From an uncultured Rhodospirillales bacterium (GTDB lineage Bacteria > Pseudomonadota > Alphaproteobacteria > Acetobacterales > Acetobacteraceae), in assembly GCA_903928895.1 (NCBI GenBank), contig CAIYSR010000123.1, positions 1 to 64,000 on the forward strand: DNA of 64,000 nt, written 5' to 3'. A program made the translations under genes and the position numbers. The first letter of the stretch is position 1; the number at the start of each line of letters is the position of its first letter. Positions 24,879 to 33,612 of this stretch are shown one piece after another. The notes under the pieces were generated by a model. The model was not told where the DNA came from. It searched no databases and worked only from the letters and a program-made list of their open reading frames with translations.

Positions 24879-25772
24879 CTACCAGGAGGCGGCCTCGAAG
24901 CGGTAGAGGGCGCCGTCACGGCGCACATGGCCGCAATAGGGGGCGCCGAAATGCATCGGCATGATCAGCGCCTCACGCTCGGCGGCATGCTTGAGCACAC
25001 GGGCGCGGGCGGCGCGGGCCATGTCGGCGTTGAGCACGTAGCGGTCGTTCCAGTGCGGATAGGCGACCTGGATCGGGCTGTGCATGGTGTCGGTCGAGAA
25101 CATCCCCTCCTCGCCGTTCGAGCGCAGGCGGAAGGACAGCATCCCCGGGGCATGGCCGGCGACATCCTCGCCGAGCAGGCAGCCCGCCACCTCCTGGCCC
25201 GGCTCGATGAAATCGACCAGCCCGGCGTCGAGCACCGGCAGCACGCTGTCGGCGAAGGAGCCGGACTGCACCTGGGTGTCGCCCTTGTCGTAAGCCGCCT
25301 TCCAGAACTCGAACTCGGCGCGCGGCATCAGGTAGCGCGCATTGGGGAAGGCCGGCTCGAAACGGCCGTCGCGCAGCACGGTGTTGCCGCCGACATGGTC
25401 GGTGTGGAGATGGGTGTGGACGACATGGGTGATCTGCTCCGGCCCGGCGCCGGCGGCTTCGAGCCAGGGCATCACCATTGTGTTGAGCCGGTCCATCCGC
25501 GGCGCGGCACGGGGCTTGAAATTGCCCACCCCGGTGTCGATCAGGATGACATTGCCGCCGGCATGGACCACCCAGAGCTGGATGGTGACGACGAAGCGGT
25601 CCATGTGCGGCACGTAGTGGTGCGGCGCCAGCCAGTGTGCCTGGGCGGCGATGCCGGCATCACGCTCGGCCTTGGCGATCTCGGGGAACAGGAACTCGGG
25701 CGCGTGGGTCGGGCCGGAATATTCGACGACGCGGGTGATTTTCGCATCGCCGATCATGCGGGACTGGATCAT
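24879..25772 (-). CDS. MBL-fold metallo-hydrolase
   Basis: A 297-residue metallo-beta-lactamase-fold protein. The metal motif is HTHLHTDHVGGN (about residue 119); further ligands are in VAGHAPGMLSF and STDTMH, and a final His in MPMHFGAPYCGH. The overall pattern (VILIDTGVGNFKP) resembles lactonase/quorum-quenching and related hydrolases. No signal peptide; cytoplasmic. The substrate is unknown. It lies between a GST and a DMT transporter gene on the same strand, so a detoxification or export cluster is possible (inference). Confidence 0.88.
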   Translation of the reverse strand: MIQSRMIGDAKITRVVEYSGPTHAPEFLFPEIAKAERDAGIAAQAHWLAPHHYVPHMDRFVVTIQLWVVHAGGNVILIDTGVGNFKPRAAPRMDRLNTMVMPWLEAAGAGPEQITHVVHTHLHTDHVGGNTVLRDGRFEPAFPNARYLMPRAEFEFWKAAYDKGDTQVQSGSFADSVLPVLDAGLVDFIEPGQEVAGCLLGEDVAGHAPGMLSFRLRSNGEEGMFSTDTMHSPIQVAYPHWNDRYVLNADMARAARARVLKHAAEREALIMPMHFGAPYCGHVRRDGALYRFEAASW

Positions 25773-25781
25773 TCGTGTGTC

Positions 25782-26417
25782 CTAACTGTCATCCACCGGC
25801 GGATGCGCAACCACCGAGGGGCGGCGCTGGAAGCTCTCGAACCACGCCGCCAGGCGCTCCTGGCCGGGGCGCCAGGGTTCGGCCTTGAAGCGGAAATCGA
25901 GGTAGCCGAGGGCCACGCCGATGGCGATGTGGCCGATGCCGAACGGGGTGGCGGCGAGATCATCGGCCTCGGCCTCAAGGGCGACGATGCAGGCGGCGAT
26001 TTTGCTGCGCCACAGCGCGATATGCGGCTCGGACTGGCGCTCCGCCGGGCGGCCGCGCTCGCCGAGCCATTGCAGCAGGATATCGAGGATGCCGTTGCCC
26101 AGCGCATGGCGGCGCAGCGCGACGATGCGTGCCGGCCCCTCGCGCGGGATCAGGCCGGCGGCGGGCTTCAGCGTGTTGAAATATTCCACGATGACGTAGG
26201 AATCGTAGATCGCCGTTCCATCAGGCGGGATCAGCGTCGGCAGCTTGCCGAGCGGATTGTCCTCCATCAGTTCCAGATGGGGCGTGGTGCCACCGACCAC
26301 GGTGCGGACGGTGTCGATGCGATCCTCCAACCCGGCCTCATGGGCGGCGATCATCACCTTGCGCACGTAGGGCGAGCGGGGTGACCAGTGCAGCAGAAGT
26401 CTCGACTCTCGGATCAT
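25782..26417 (-). CDS. Glutathione S-transferase family protein
   Basis: A 211-residue cytosolic GST-like protein. The N-terminal thioredoxin-like domain has LLLHWSPRSPYVRKVMIAAH (Ser12 or Ser15 at the usual catalytic place), NPLGKLPTLIPPDG with the cis-Pro, and YDSYVIVEYF for the gamma-glutamyl contact. The C-terminal helical domain ends RRPSVVAHPPVDDS. ATG 26417 has a GGAGGA site upstream. The first gene of a GST-MBL-DMT minus-strand group. Confidence 0.9.
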   Translation of the reverse strand: MIRESRLLLHWSPRSPYVRKVMIAAHEAGLEDRIDTVRTVVGGTTPHLELMEDNPLGKLPTLIPPDGTAIYDSYVIVEYFNTLKPAAGLIPREGPARIVALRRHALGNGILDILLQWLGERGRPAERQSEPHIALWRSKIAACIVALEAEADDLAATPFGIGHIAIGVALGYLDFRFKAEPWRPGQERLAAWFESFQRRPSVVAHPPVDDS

Positions 26418-26510
26418 CAGGTTCCTCCGCCGACATTGTGGCACCGGATGCAGGACGGGTGAAGCCGCGGGCGGCAGGCGAATTCCATTGCCCCAGCCGC
26501 CAGCGCGGGG

Positions 26511-26556
26511 GGCGTTTTTTTGCTTCTTTTTTGCCAAAAAAAGAAGCGCTTCCTTT
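26511..26556 (-). repeat. AT-rich palindromic repeat unit (type I) in a divergent promoter region
   Basis: T7, GCTTCTTTTTT, GCC, A7 and GAAGCGCTTCC. It lies between the starts of the GST gene (minus) and the CoA-transferase gene (plus), where a terminator is not expected for either gene. Confidence 0.85.
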
Positions 26557-26633
26557 CCCTTTGCCGCCCCTCGATTTGACCCCCCGCCCCCGGGCGGGCA
26601 GCATCGCCGGAGAGAAACCGGGAGGGCGCCCTG

Positions 26634-27308
26634 ATGGCGATCGATAAGCGGGTGGCGTCCGCCGCGGCGGCGGTGGCGGATGTGGCGGATGGGGCGCGGG
26701 TGATGATTTCGGGCTTCGGCGGCGCCGGGTTCGCCAATGACCTGGTGCTGGCCTTGCGCGACCGGGGCGCGCGCGGGCTCACCATCATCGTCAATTCGGC
26801 GACCCATCCGCTGTCGTTCACCCACACGCTGATCGAGGCCGGGCTGGTGGCCCATGTGATCTGCTCGGCCGCACGCGGGCGGGGCAAGGGGTTGTCGGTG
26901 TTCGAGCAGCTCTACAAGGACGGCAAGATCGGATTGGAGGTGTTGCCGCAGGGCACCTTCGCGGAGTGCATCCGCGCCGGCGGCGCCGGCATCCCGGCGT
27001 TCTATACCCCTTCCGGCTATGGCACCGACCTCACCCGGGGCAAGGAGACGCGACGGTTCGGCGGGCGGGATTATGTGCTGGAGGAGGCGATCCAGGCCGA
27101 TGTCGCCCTGGTGCGCGCCGATATGGCGGACCGGTTCGGCAATCTCACCTTCCGCCATGCGCAGAAGAATTTCGGCCCGGCGATGGCCACCGCGGCGCGG
27201 CTGACCATCGCCGAGGTGCGGGTGGTGCAGGAGACGCCGATCGCGCCGGAGCGGGTCGAGCTGCCCGGCGTCTATGTGCAACGCCTGGTGGTGGCGGGAG
27301 GCGCGTGA
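26634..27308 (+). CDS. 3-oxoacid CoA-transferase subunit A
   Basis: A 224-residue alpha subunit of a family I CoA-transferase (succinyl-CoA:3-ketoacid, PcaI/CatI-like). The nucleotide-binding loop is MISGFGGAGFANDLVLAL. PSGYGTDLTRGKETRRFGGR and GNLTFRHAQKNFGPAMATAA are characteristic. It works as a heteromer with the next gene, whose ATG overlaps its stop (TGATG). Together they activate a 3-oxo acid or similar with succinyl-CoA. The following alpha/beta hydrolase suggests an aromatic (beta-ketoadipate-like) context, though no ring-cleavage genes are present. Confidence 0.92.
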   Translation: MAIDKRVASAAAAVADVADGARVMISGFGGAGFANDLVLALRDRGARGLTIIVNSATHPLSFTHTLIEAGLVAHVICSAARGRGKGLSVFEQLYKDGKIGLEVLPQGTFAECIRAGGAGIPAFYTPSGYGTDLTRGKETRRFGGRDYVLEEAIQADVALVRADMADRFGNLTFRHAQKNFGPAMATAARLTIAEVRVVQETPIAPERVELPGVYVQRLVVAGGA

Positions 27309-27991
27309 TGCAGCCGTTGAATCGGACCCAGATCGCCTGGCGCGCGGCGCAGGACCTGCAGGACGGCATGGTGGTCAATCTCGGCATCGGCATGCCGGTG
27401 CATTGCTCCGACTATATTCCGGCCGGGCGCGAACTGGTGATCCAGTCCGAGAACGGGGTGATCGGCGCCGGGCCGGAGGCGACGGCGGAGGCGGCGGACG
27501 CCGATCTGGTCGATGCCGGCAGCCGGCGCATCACCATCGCGCCGGGCGGCACGGTGATCGATTCGGCGTGGTCGTTCGCGATGATCCGCGGCGGGCATAT
27601 CGATGTCACCGTGCTCGGCGCCTTCGAGGTCGCGGCCAATGGCGACCTCGCGAACTGGGACAGCCGGATCCCGGACAAGGGGCCGCTGGTGGGGGGCGCG
27701 ATGGACCTGGCGGCGAGCGCGAAATCGGTGTGGGTGATGATGGAGCACAACACCCGCTCCGGCGGACCGCGGCTGCTCGACGCCTGCACGTTGCCGCTGA
27801 CCGCGCCGGGCTGCGTCAAGCGGGTCTATACCGATCTCGCGGTGATCGAGGTCACGCCAGAGGGGTTCCTGGTGCATGAGGTGCTGGAGGGGTTGAGCCA
27901 TGCCGCGTTGCAGGCCCGGTCCGGCGCCACGCTGCGTTTCGCCCCCGATTGCGGCGTGCTGCGCGCGCCCGACCTGACCGACGAGGACTGA
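27308..27991 (+). CDS. 3-oxoacid CoA-transferase subunit B
   Basis: A 227-residue beta subunit (PcaJ/CatJ-like). The catalytic Glu is in the SENGVIGAGP motif (about residue 44). GMVVNLGIGMPVHCSDYIP, RGGHIDVTVLGAFEV and GAMDLAASAKSVWVMMEH are family landmarks. It is translationally coupled to subunit A and ends 3 bases before the alpha/beta hydrolase start. Confidence 0.93.
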   Translation: MQPLNRTQIAWRAAQDLQDGMVVNLGIGMPVHCSDYIPAGRELVIQSENGVIGAGPEATAEAADADLVDAGSRRITIAPGGTVIDSAWSFAMIRGGHIDVTVLGAFEVAANGDLANWDSRIPDKGPLVGGAMDLAASAKSVWVMMEHNTRSGGPRLLDACTLPLTAPGCVKRVYTDLAVIEVTPEGFLVHEVLEGLSHAALQARSGATLRFAPDCGVLRAPDLTDED

Positions 27992-27994
27992 GCC

Positions 27995-28786
27995 ATGGAC
28001 TGGATCGACGTCAACGGCGCGGCGCTGCGCTACGAGATCGCGGGCGACGGGCCGCGCCCGCTGGTGCTGGTGCACGAGATGGGCGGCACGCTGGAAAGCT
28101 GGGACCATGTTCTACCCGCCCTGCTGCCGGGCCGGCGCATCCTGCGGCATGACTGGCGCGGCGCCGGGCAGTCGGAGAAGCTGGCCGCACCCGGGCGGTT
28201 CGAGACCATGGCCGCCGACATCGCGGCTTTGCTCGACGCCACCGGCATCACGGGCAAGGTGGCGCTGGCCGGCTGCGCGGTGGGTGCCGGCATCGCCCTG
28301 ACCTTCGCCGGGCTCTATCCCGAACGCGCCGCCGCCGTGGTGGCGATGGCGCCGGCCACCGGGATGGCACCGGAGCGCCGTGCGGCGATGCGCGAGCGGG
28401 TGGCGCAGACCGCGGCGCGCGGCATGCGGGCCAGCGTGGAGGAGAGTTTCGCCAACTCCTACCCGCCCGAGACGCGCCATGACGCCGAGCATTTCCGCGC
28501 ATTCCGCGCCCGCTGGATCGCCAATGATCCGGTCTCCTATGCCAACATCTACCGCATGCTGATCGATGCCGAGCTTGGCGCCATCCTTGCCGGCATCGCC
28601 TGCCCGGTGCTGGCCATCGCCGGCACAAAGGACCGGCTGCGCCCACCCGCGGTGGTCGAACCGATCGCGGCCGCCATCCCGGGCGCGCGGTTCATCACGG
28701 TGGAAAGCGGGCACTTCATGGCGGTGCAGACGCCGGGGCTGGTGGCCCGCGCGATCGGGGATTTCCTCGCCCCGCTCGGCTGCTGA
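27995..28786 (+). CDS. Alpha/beta hydrolase-fold protein lacking the canonical nucleophile serine
   Basis: A 263-residue alpha/beta hydrolase of the enol-lactonase (PcaD)-like group: VLVHEMGGTLESWDHVLP with the oxyanion region, HDWRGAGQSEK, the acid in AGTKDRLRPP and the His in ESGHFMAVQTP. At the nucleophile elbow, where G-x-S-x-G is expected, the sequence reads GCAVG, so Ala replaces Ser, with a Cys just before. The reading is clear in the DNA. It may use another residue or be non-hydrolytic. Directly follows the CoA-transferase genes and probably shares their transcript. Confidence 0.85.
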   Translation: MDWIDVNGAALRYEIAGDGPRPLVLVHEMGGTLESWDHVLPALLPGRRILRHDWRGAGQSEKLAAPGRFETMAADIAALLDATGITGKVALAGCAVGAGIALTFAGLYPERAAAVVAMAPATGMAPERRAAMRERVAQTAARGMRASVEESFANSYPPETRHDAEHFRAFRARWIANDPVSYANIYRMLIDAELGAILAGIACPVLAIAGTKDRLRPPAVVEPIAAAIPGARFITVESGHFMAVQTPGLVARAIGDFLAPLGC

Positions 28787-28845
28787 AGCGGCTTGGTGGC
28801 GGAAGGCGGATCGGCTAGCGTTGCGACAAATCGTGGGGAACCATC

Positions 28846-29994
28846 ATGAACCGCCGTGCCCTGTTCGCTCTGCTGCCCGCCTGCCTGCTTGCCGCCGCCC
28901 CGGCGCGGGCCGACATCACCATCGGCGCGGTGCTGTCGCTGACCGGGCCGGGCGCCTCGCTCGGCATCCCCGAGCGCAACATCATCGAAATGCTGCCGCG
29001 TGAACTGGCCGGGCAGAAGCTGCGCTTCGTCATCCTCGACGACGCCAGCGACAGCACCGCCGCGGTGAAGAATTTCCAGAAACTGGTCACCGAGGAGAAG
29101 GTCGATCTGGTGATCGGCCCGACGGTGACGCCGACCAGCCTCGCCGTGCTCGATGCCGCCGGCACGTCCGGCACCCCGTTCATCAGCCTCGCCGGCTCCG
29201 AGGCGGTGATCGTGCCGCAGGAGGGCAACCGCCGCTGGGCCTTCAAGCTGCCGGCTTCGGAGGCGCTGATGCTGGCCGCCCCGCTCGACCGGCTGAAGGC
29301 GCAGGGGGTGACGTCGCTGGCCAGCATCGCGCTGTCCACCGCGTTCGGCGATGCCTTCGTCGCCGCCGCCAAGGCCGAGGCGGGCAAGCGCGGGATCGAA
29401 TGGCTCGGCGACGAGCGCTACGCCCCGGGCGATACCTCGGTGACGCCGCAGACGCTGAAAACCATCGCCAAGAACCCCGGCGCGGTGTTCATCGCCTCCT
29501 CCGGCACGCCCGGCGCGCTGCCGGTGATCGAGCTCAAGGCGCGCGGCTACAAGGGTGTGGTGGTGCACAACCAGGGCATCGCCAACCCCGACTTCCTGCG
29601 CGTGGCGGGCAAGGCGGCGGACGGCATGATCCTGGCCTCCAGCGCGGTGACGGTGGCGGAACAACTGCCGGACAGCATCGCCATGAAGCGCCCGGCGCTC
29701 GAATACGTGAAGCTCTACGAGGGCAAGTTCGGCCCCGGCAGCCGCTCGCTGTTCGGGGCCTGGGCGTGGGACGGGTTCCTGCTGTTCAGCGCCGCGCTGC
29801 CCGCCGCGCTGAAGGCGGGCGAGCCCGGCACGGCTGGCTTCCGCACCGCGCTGCGCGACGCGATGGAGCAGGTCAAGGACCTCGGCGGCACCTGTGGCGT
29901 CTATTCGATGAGCCCGGCCAACCACAACGGCACCGACCAGCGCGCCCTGGTGCTGATCACGGTGGAAAACGGCACCTGGAAACTGCTGCCGTAG
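28846..29994 (+). CDS. Branched-chain-amino-acid-type ABC substrate-binding protein
   Basis: A 382-residue periplasmic binding protein of the LivJ/Leu-Ile-Val class (Peripla_BP_6). A signal peptide ends near ARADI (residue 23). Landmarks are IGAVLSLTGPGASLGIPERN, VIGPTVTPTSLAV and GVVVHNQGIANPDFLR. No liv permease or ATPase genes adjoin it, so it must use a transporter encoded elsewhere. The natural ligand is unknown; neighbours suggest an aromatic or organic acid. Confidence 0.9.
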   Translation: MNRRALFALLPACLLAAAPARADITIGAVLSLTGPGASLGIPERNIIEMLPRELAGQKLRFVILDDASDSTAAVKNFQKLVTEEKVDLVIGPTVTPTSLAVLDAAGTSGTPFISLAGSEAVIVPQEGNRRWAFKLPASEALMLAAPLDRLKAQGVTSLASIALSTAFGDAFVAAAKAEAGKRGIEWLGDERYAPGDTSVTPQTLKTIAKNPGAVFIASSGTPGALPVIELKARGYKGVVVHNQGIANPDFLRVAGKAADGMILASSAVTVAEQLPDSIAMKRPALEYVKLYEGKFGPGSRSLFGAWAWDGFLLFSAALPAALKAGEPGTAGFRTALRDAMEQVKDLGGTCGVYSMSPANHNGTDQRALVLITVENGTWKLLP

Positions 29995-30012
29995 CCGCCT
30001 TCGGCGCCTGCC

Positions 30013-30486
30013 TCAGTCCGGCGCCTCCGCCGCCGCGCCCTCGCGCGGCGCAAACCCCCATTCCGCCTCCAGCGCGTTGCGCGCGCGGCCCAGGGCCAGG
30101 GCCTGGGCGGCGGCGCTGCCGTCCAACAGCAGGCGGATCAGCCAGGGTGCGGCCTCCATCACGAGCCAGGCCGCGCCCTGCGCCGACCACGTCAGCGCCA
30201 GGGTCCGGGGTTCGCCGGCCAGGGCAAGCGCCATCGTCACGCCGCCGCCCGATCCGGCCAGGGTGACCAGCGGGGCGATCGCCACGGCGGCACCGAGCAA
30301 AAGCACCGGCCGGGCCGATGCGCGCCCCGGCGCGGGATCGGTCAGCGCCGCCAGCAGCCCTGGCGCCAGCAGGATGGCCGCCAGGGTCAGCCAGCCCGGC
30401 GCCACGGCGGCGGCGGCGCCGCAGAGCAGGCCGAGCAGCCACACCCGTGCCGCCGCCGGGCGCTGGCGGGCGCTGGCGGCGCTCAT
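30013..30486 (-). CDS. Small integral membrane protein of unknown function
   Basis: A 157-residue hydrophobic protein with about four membrane segments (around residues 13-30, 32-48, 60-80 and 86-115) and a polar C-terminus ending EWGFAPREGAAAEAPD. It starts at ATG 30486 inside the stop codon of the pseudokinase gene (ATGA overlap), so the two are likely made together. I do not recognise a family. Confidence 0.7.
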   Translation of the reverse strand: MSAASARQRPAAARVWLLGLLCGAAAAVAPGWLTLAAILLAPGLLAALTDPAPGRASARPVLLLGAAVAIAPLVTLAGSGGGVTMALALAGEPRTLALTWSAQGAAWLVMEAAPWLIRLLLDGSAAAQALALGRARNALEAEWGFAPREGAAAEAPD

Positions 30487-32522
30487 GCGAGCAATTCCGC
30501 AAGCGCCGCCCACAGCAGGGCCAGCAGCGCCAGCGCCGTCATCGCCTCCTGACCGAGGCGGCGCGCCAGCGCGGCGCGGCCGGGGGCGGCGGCGCGCAGG
30601 GCGTCGATCCGCCGGTCGATCTCCCGGGCGCGGGCCAGCGCCGCGCTCAGGTCGCGCCGGTCGGCGGCAAGACCTGCGGGGTCGTCGATCAGGCCGAGCA
30701 GGGCGCCCAGCCGACCGGTTGCCGCCACCTCGGCCAGCGCCGCCGCGCGCTGGCGCCGTCCGGTGCGGCGTTCGAACACCGCGAGCGCCGGGGCCAGGCG
30801 CTGGCTGAACCAACGCGCCAGCGCCGGCACCGCCGCCCCGCGCAGCCGCGCCTGCACCGCGGCCAGCAGCCGCAGCGCCGCCGCCGCGTGCTGGTCCGCC
30901 CGGCGCCCCTCGCTCAGTGTCAACAGGTCCGCCTCGGCCCCGAGTTCGCTGCGCGCGGCGATGAAGGCCGCGATCTCCAGGTCGATGCCGGCGAAGCCGT
31001 CGCCCGCCAACCGCTCCAGCGCCGCCAGACGCTCCAGGGCCGGCAGCAGGTCGGACAGCCCAGCCACCACCTCCTGCGCGCCCCCCTCCTGCATCAGGGC
31101 CGGGCTGCGGCAGGGCAGCAGCGGATTGAGCGCATAGCGCAGCCGCGCCTCTCCGCCGCCCCAGCCGCGCTGGCGCAGCAGCGCCCGGTATTGATGGGCG
31201 TCGAGTCGCAGGCTGACCAGATCGCTCCGTTCCGCCCGCGCCACCGCCCAGGCGCCGATCGCCTCGTCGGCCACCATGTCGGCGAGCCGCGCGGTCACCG
31301 TTTCGTCCTGCGCCAGCAAGGCAGGGCCGAGCCCGTCGGGCCAGAGGGCGATGCCGTCCCAGCACAGTGGCGCCAGGGGATCGAGGATTGCGCTCGCCCG
31401 CATCAGCAGCGCCCCGTCGTCGCGCCCGCCGCCGGCCTCGCTCTGGGCGGCACGGATGCGGACCACCTCCTCCAGCCGCACCGCCAGCGCGCTGTCGCCG
31501 AGGCTGCGGCGCAGCCAGCGGTCGGCGCTGCCGTTGCGCAGGGCCAGCGCCCCCGCGCGCGGCTCGACCGCCAAGGCAAAGGACAAGGTTCGCGCGGTCC
31601 AGGCGTTTTCGCCGCCGATCTCGAGCGGCTTCTGCGCCCGGCGCGGCGGCCGCGCCGCCACCCGGCGGCCGCGGGCGATCTCGGTATCGGCGAGCAGGGC
31701 GGGCGGCGGGCGGTGCTCGGGGTCTTCGGCGAGCATGCCGCGCACGAGGTCCTGGAGCATTGGCGGCAGCCGCTCTTCGCCGGCCAAGGCGGCGAAGCTG
31801 CCGCGCTCCAGCTTGTGCCGCACCACCGTTATCGCATCCACGCCGGCGAACGGCACCCGGCCGAGGGCCAGCACCAGCAGCGTCACGCCGAGGGCATAGA
31901 CGTCATCGGCGATGCTGCCGGCGCCACGTCCGGCGGGCAGGCACATCGCGGCGTAGGGCGGCTCGTAGACCGCATCCTGCAACGCCGCCGGCGGCGCCGC
32001 CCAGGCGCAGCCCAGCACCGCCGGATCGGCCTCCGACGGACGAAACAGGTTCTCCGGGCGGATCGCCCGGTGGGTGATGCCGCGGGCGCGCAACTGGTCC
32101 AGCGCCAGGGCGGCCGGACGCAGGACCGTGCGCAGCAGCACCGCCTCGTCCCATGGCGGGAACGCCTGACCACCCAAGGGCCGCAAGGCGCGGCCCGCCG
32201 GCGCCTGGCAGATCACGAACATGCCGCCCCGGCCAGTCGGATCGCGCCCGGCGGGGTCGCGCAGCACGCCGTGGGCCAGCGGCGACAACACGCCCGGCAC
32301 TGGCCCGGCCTGGAATTTCACCAGCTCGGCCGCACGCGCCGGCAGATGGCGTCCGACTTGCACCGCCATCAGCCCGCCGCGCCCGTCGCGCCGGTCGATC
32401 GCCGCCCAGGCGCGCAAGCCGCCGCCAGCCTCTTCCAGCGGGCGCACGAAATCGACGTCGAACGCCTCGGCGATCAGCCGTGATCGGTCGGGATCGCTCC
32501 CCCTTTCCGCCTCGCTCACCAT
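30483..32522 (-). CDS. Membrane-anchored protein-kinase-like protein, probable pseudokinase
   Basis: A 679-residue protein. Residues about 15-290 have the layout of a Ser/Thr kinase domain: HRAIRPENLF (151-160) at the catalytic loop, then EPPYAAMCLP and SIADDVYALGVTLLVLALG in the C-lobe. Key residues are missing: the HRD Asp is Ala153, the DFG position reads GCA (171-173), and the beta3 segment MAVQVGR (52-58) has no lysine. Phosphotransfer is therefore unlikely. The rest is a helical region of unknown fold ending in one hydrophobic helix (about 662-679) that could anchor it. It overlaps the small membrane protein gene by 4 bases. Confidence 0.82.
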   Translation of the reverse strand: MVSEAERGSDPDRSRLIAEAFDVDFVRPLEEAGGGLRAWAAIDRRDGRGGLMAVQVGRHLPARAAELVKFQAGPVPGVLSPLAHGVLRDPAGRDPTGRGGMFVICQAPAGRALRPLGGQAFPPWDEAVLLRTVLRPAALALDQLRARGITHRAIRPENLFRPSEADPAVLGCAWAAPPAALQDAVYEPPYAAMCLPAGRGAGSIADDVYALGVTLLVLALGRVPFAGVDAITVVRHKLERGSFAALAGEERLPPMLQDLVRGMLAEDPEHRPPPALLADTEIARGRRVAARPPRRAQKPLEIGGENAWTARTLSFALAVEPRAGALALRNGSADRWLRRSLGDSALAVRLEEVVRIRAAQSEAGGGRDDGALLMRASAILDPLAPLCWDGIALWPDGLGPALLAQDETVTARLADMVADEAIGAWAVARAERSDLVSLRLDAHQYRALLRQRGWGGGEARLRYALNPLLPCRSPALMQEGGAQEVVAGLSDLLPALERLAALERLAGDGFAGIDLEIAAFIAARSELGAEADLLTLSEGRRADQHAAAALRLLAAVQARLRGAAVPALARWFSQRLAPALAVFERRTGRRQRAAALAEVAATGRLGALLGLIDDPAGLAADRRDLSAALARAREIDRRIDALRAAAPGRAALARRLGQEAMTALALLALLWAALAELLA

Positions 32523-32682
32523 GCGATCGCCCGCCTCCGTGCCCGGCGGCGCCGGTGCGCCCGGCGGCCGCGTCGAGCCGACGGCAGGCTAGCGGCGAGA
32601 GCTTAATGAGAGGTGAACGCAGCGGCCGGCTGGTACGCGGCACAACAACCTGTCATTCCGCCGACGTCCTGCCGCGCCCGGC

Positions 32683-33555
32683 TTGCCGGCGGCCCGGCGC
32701 GCGACTATTGAGCCTTATCGGCGATGCAAACACCTGACACGCCACCGTATTGACAGGAACAAGCCCACGCCCGCCGCCACCTCCCGGTTGAGCCACTCCG
32801 AGTTGCGCGCCGCTTTGGCCGGGCACCGGATCCGTACGCTGTACCAGCCGGTCGTCCGCCTGCGGGACCGTTGCCCCGTCGGCATCGAGGTGCTGGCCCG
32901 GCTGGCCGGCCCGGATGAGACCCTGGTCGGGCCGGACGCCTTCGTGCCGGGCATGGAGGCCGGCGGCCTTGGCCGCGCCTTGTTCGAGGCGGTGATCGGC
33001 TCCGCCTTCGATGACTGGCAATCCGCGGGGCTCGGGGACCTCGGCGTCACCCTCGCCGTCAACCTACCGCTCGATGTGCTGATCGAACCGGCCGCGCGCG
33101 CCTGGCTCGAAGCGACCCGCCTGCGCCATCGCATCGCCGCCGAGAGCATCACCCTCGAACTGACCGAGAGCCAGCCGCTGCTCGGCATCCCCGAACTTGC
33201 CGCCGCCGCGGCGGAGTTGCGCGGCCACGGCTACGGCCTCGCCATCGACGACGTTGGCCCCGACATCCGCGACCATACCCCCCTGCTCGACCTGCCCTTC
33301 ACCATTCTCAAGCTCGATCGCGGCGTGGTCCAGGCGGCGACCGAGCCGGACGCCGCCGCCTTCATCCGCGGCGCCATCGCCGAGGCCCGCCTCGCCGGGC
33401 TCACGGTCGTCGCCGAAGGGGTGGAAGACGAAGCCACCTGGCAGGCGATGGTGGCGCATGGCGTCGACCACGTGCAGGGCTTTCTGGTGAGCCGCCCGCT
33501 CACCGCCGCCGCCATGGTCGCCTGGCACCGGGAGCGCTGCGACGGCCAAGTCTGA
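32683..33555 (+). CDS. EAL-domain cyclic-di-GMP phosphodiesterase, start uncertain
   Basis: The frame from TTG 32683 gives 290 residues. The EAL domain starts at about residue 50: YQPVVRL, IEVLARL (EVL for EAL), AVNLPLD, LELTESQ, AIDDVG, ILKLDR, AEGVED and VQGFLVSRP. All metal-binding and catalytic positions appear present, so hydrolysis of c-di-GMP is plausible. There is no ATG; TTG 32683 and TTG 32788 are candidates, and neither has a convincing ribosome-binding site. It is divergent from the pseudokinase gene. No sensor domain is seen. Confidence 0.85.
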   Translation: MPAARRATIEPYRRCKHLTRHRIDRNKPTPAATSRLSHSELRAALAGHRIRTLYQPVVRLRDRCPVGIEVLARLAGPDETLVGPDAFVPGMEAGGLGRALFEAVIGSAFDDWQSAGLGDLGVTLAVNLPLDVLIEPAARAWLEATRLRHRIAAESITLELTESQPLLGIPELAAAAAELRGHGYGLAIDDVGPDIRDHTPLLDLPFTILKLDRGVVQAATEPDAAAFIRGAIAEARLAGLTVVAEGVEDEATWQAMVAHGVDHVQGFLVSRPLTAAAMVAWHRERCDGQV

Positions 33556-33612
33556 CCGCGGTTCGGTGGCAACTGCGTTGCATGGCCGCCCGCGCCGCTC
33601 TAGTTTGCCCAA

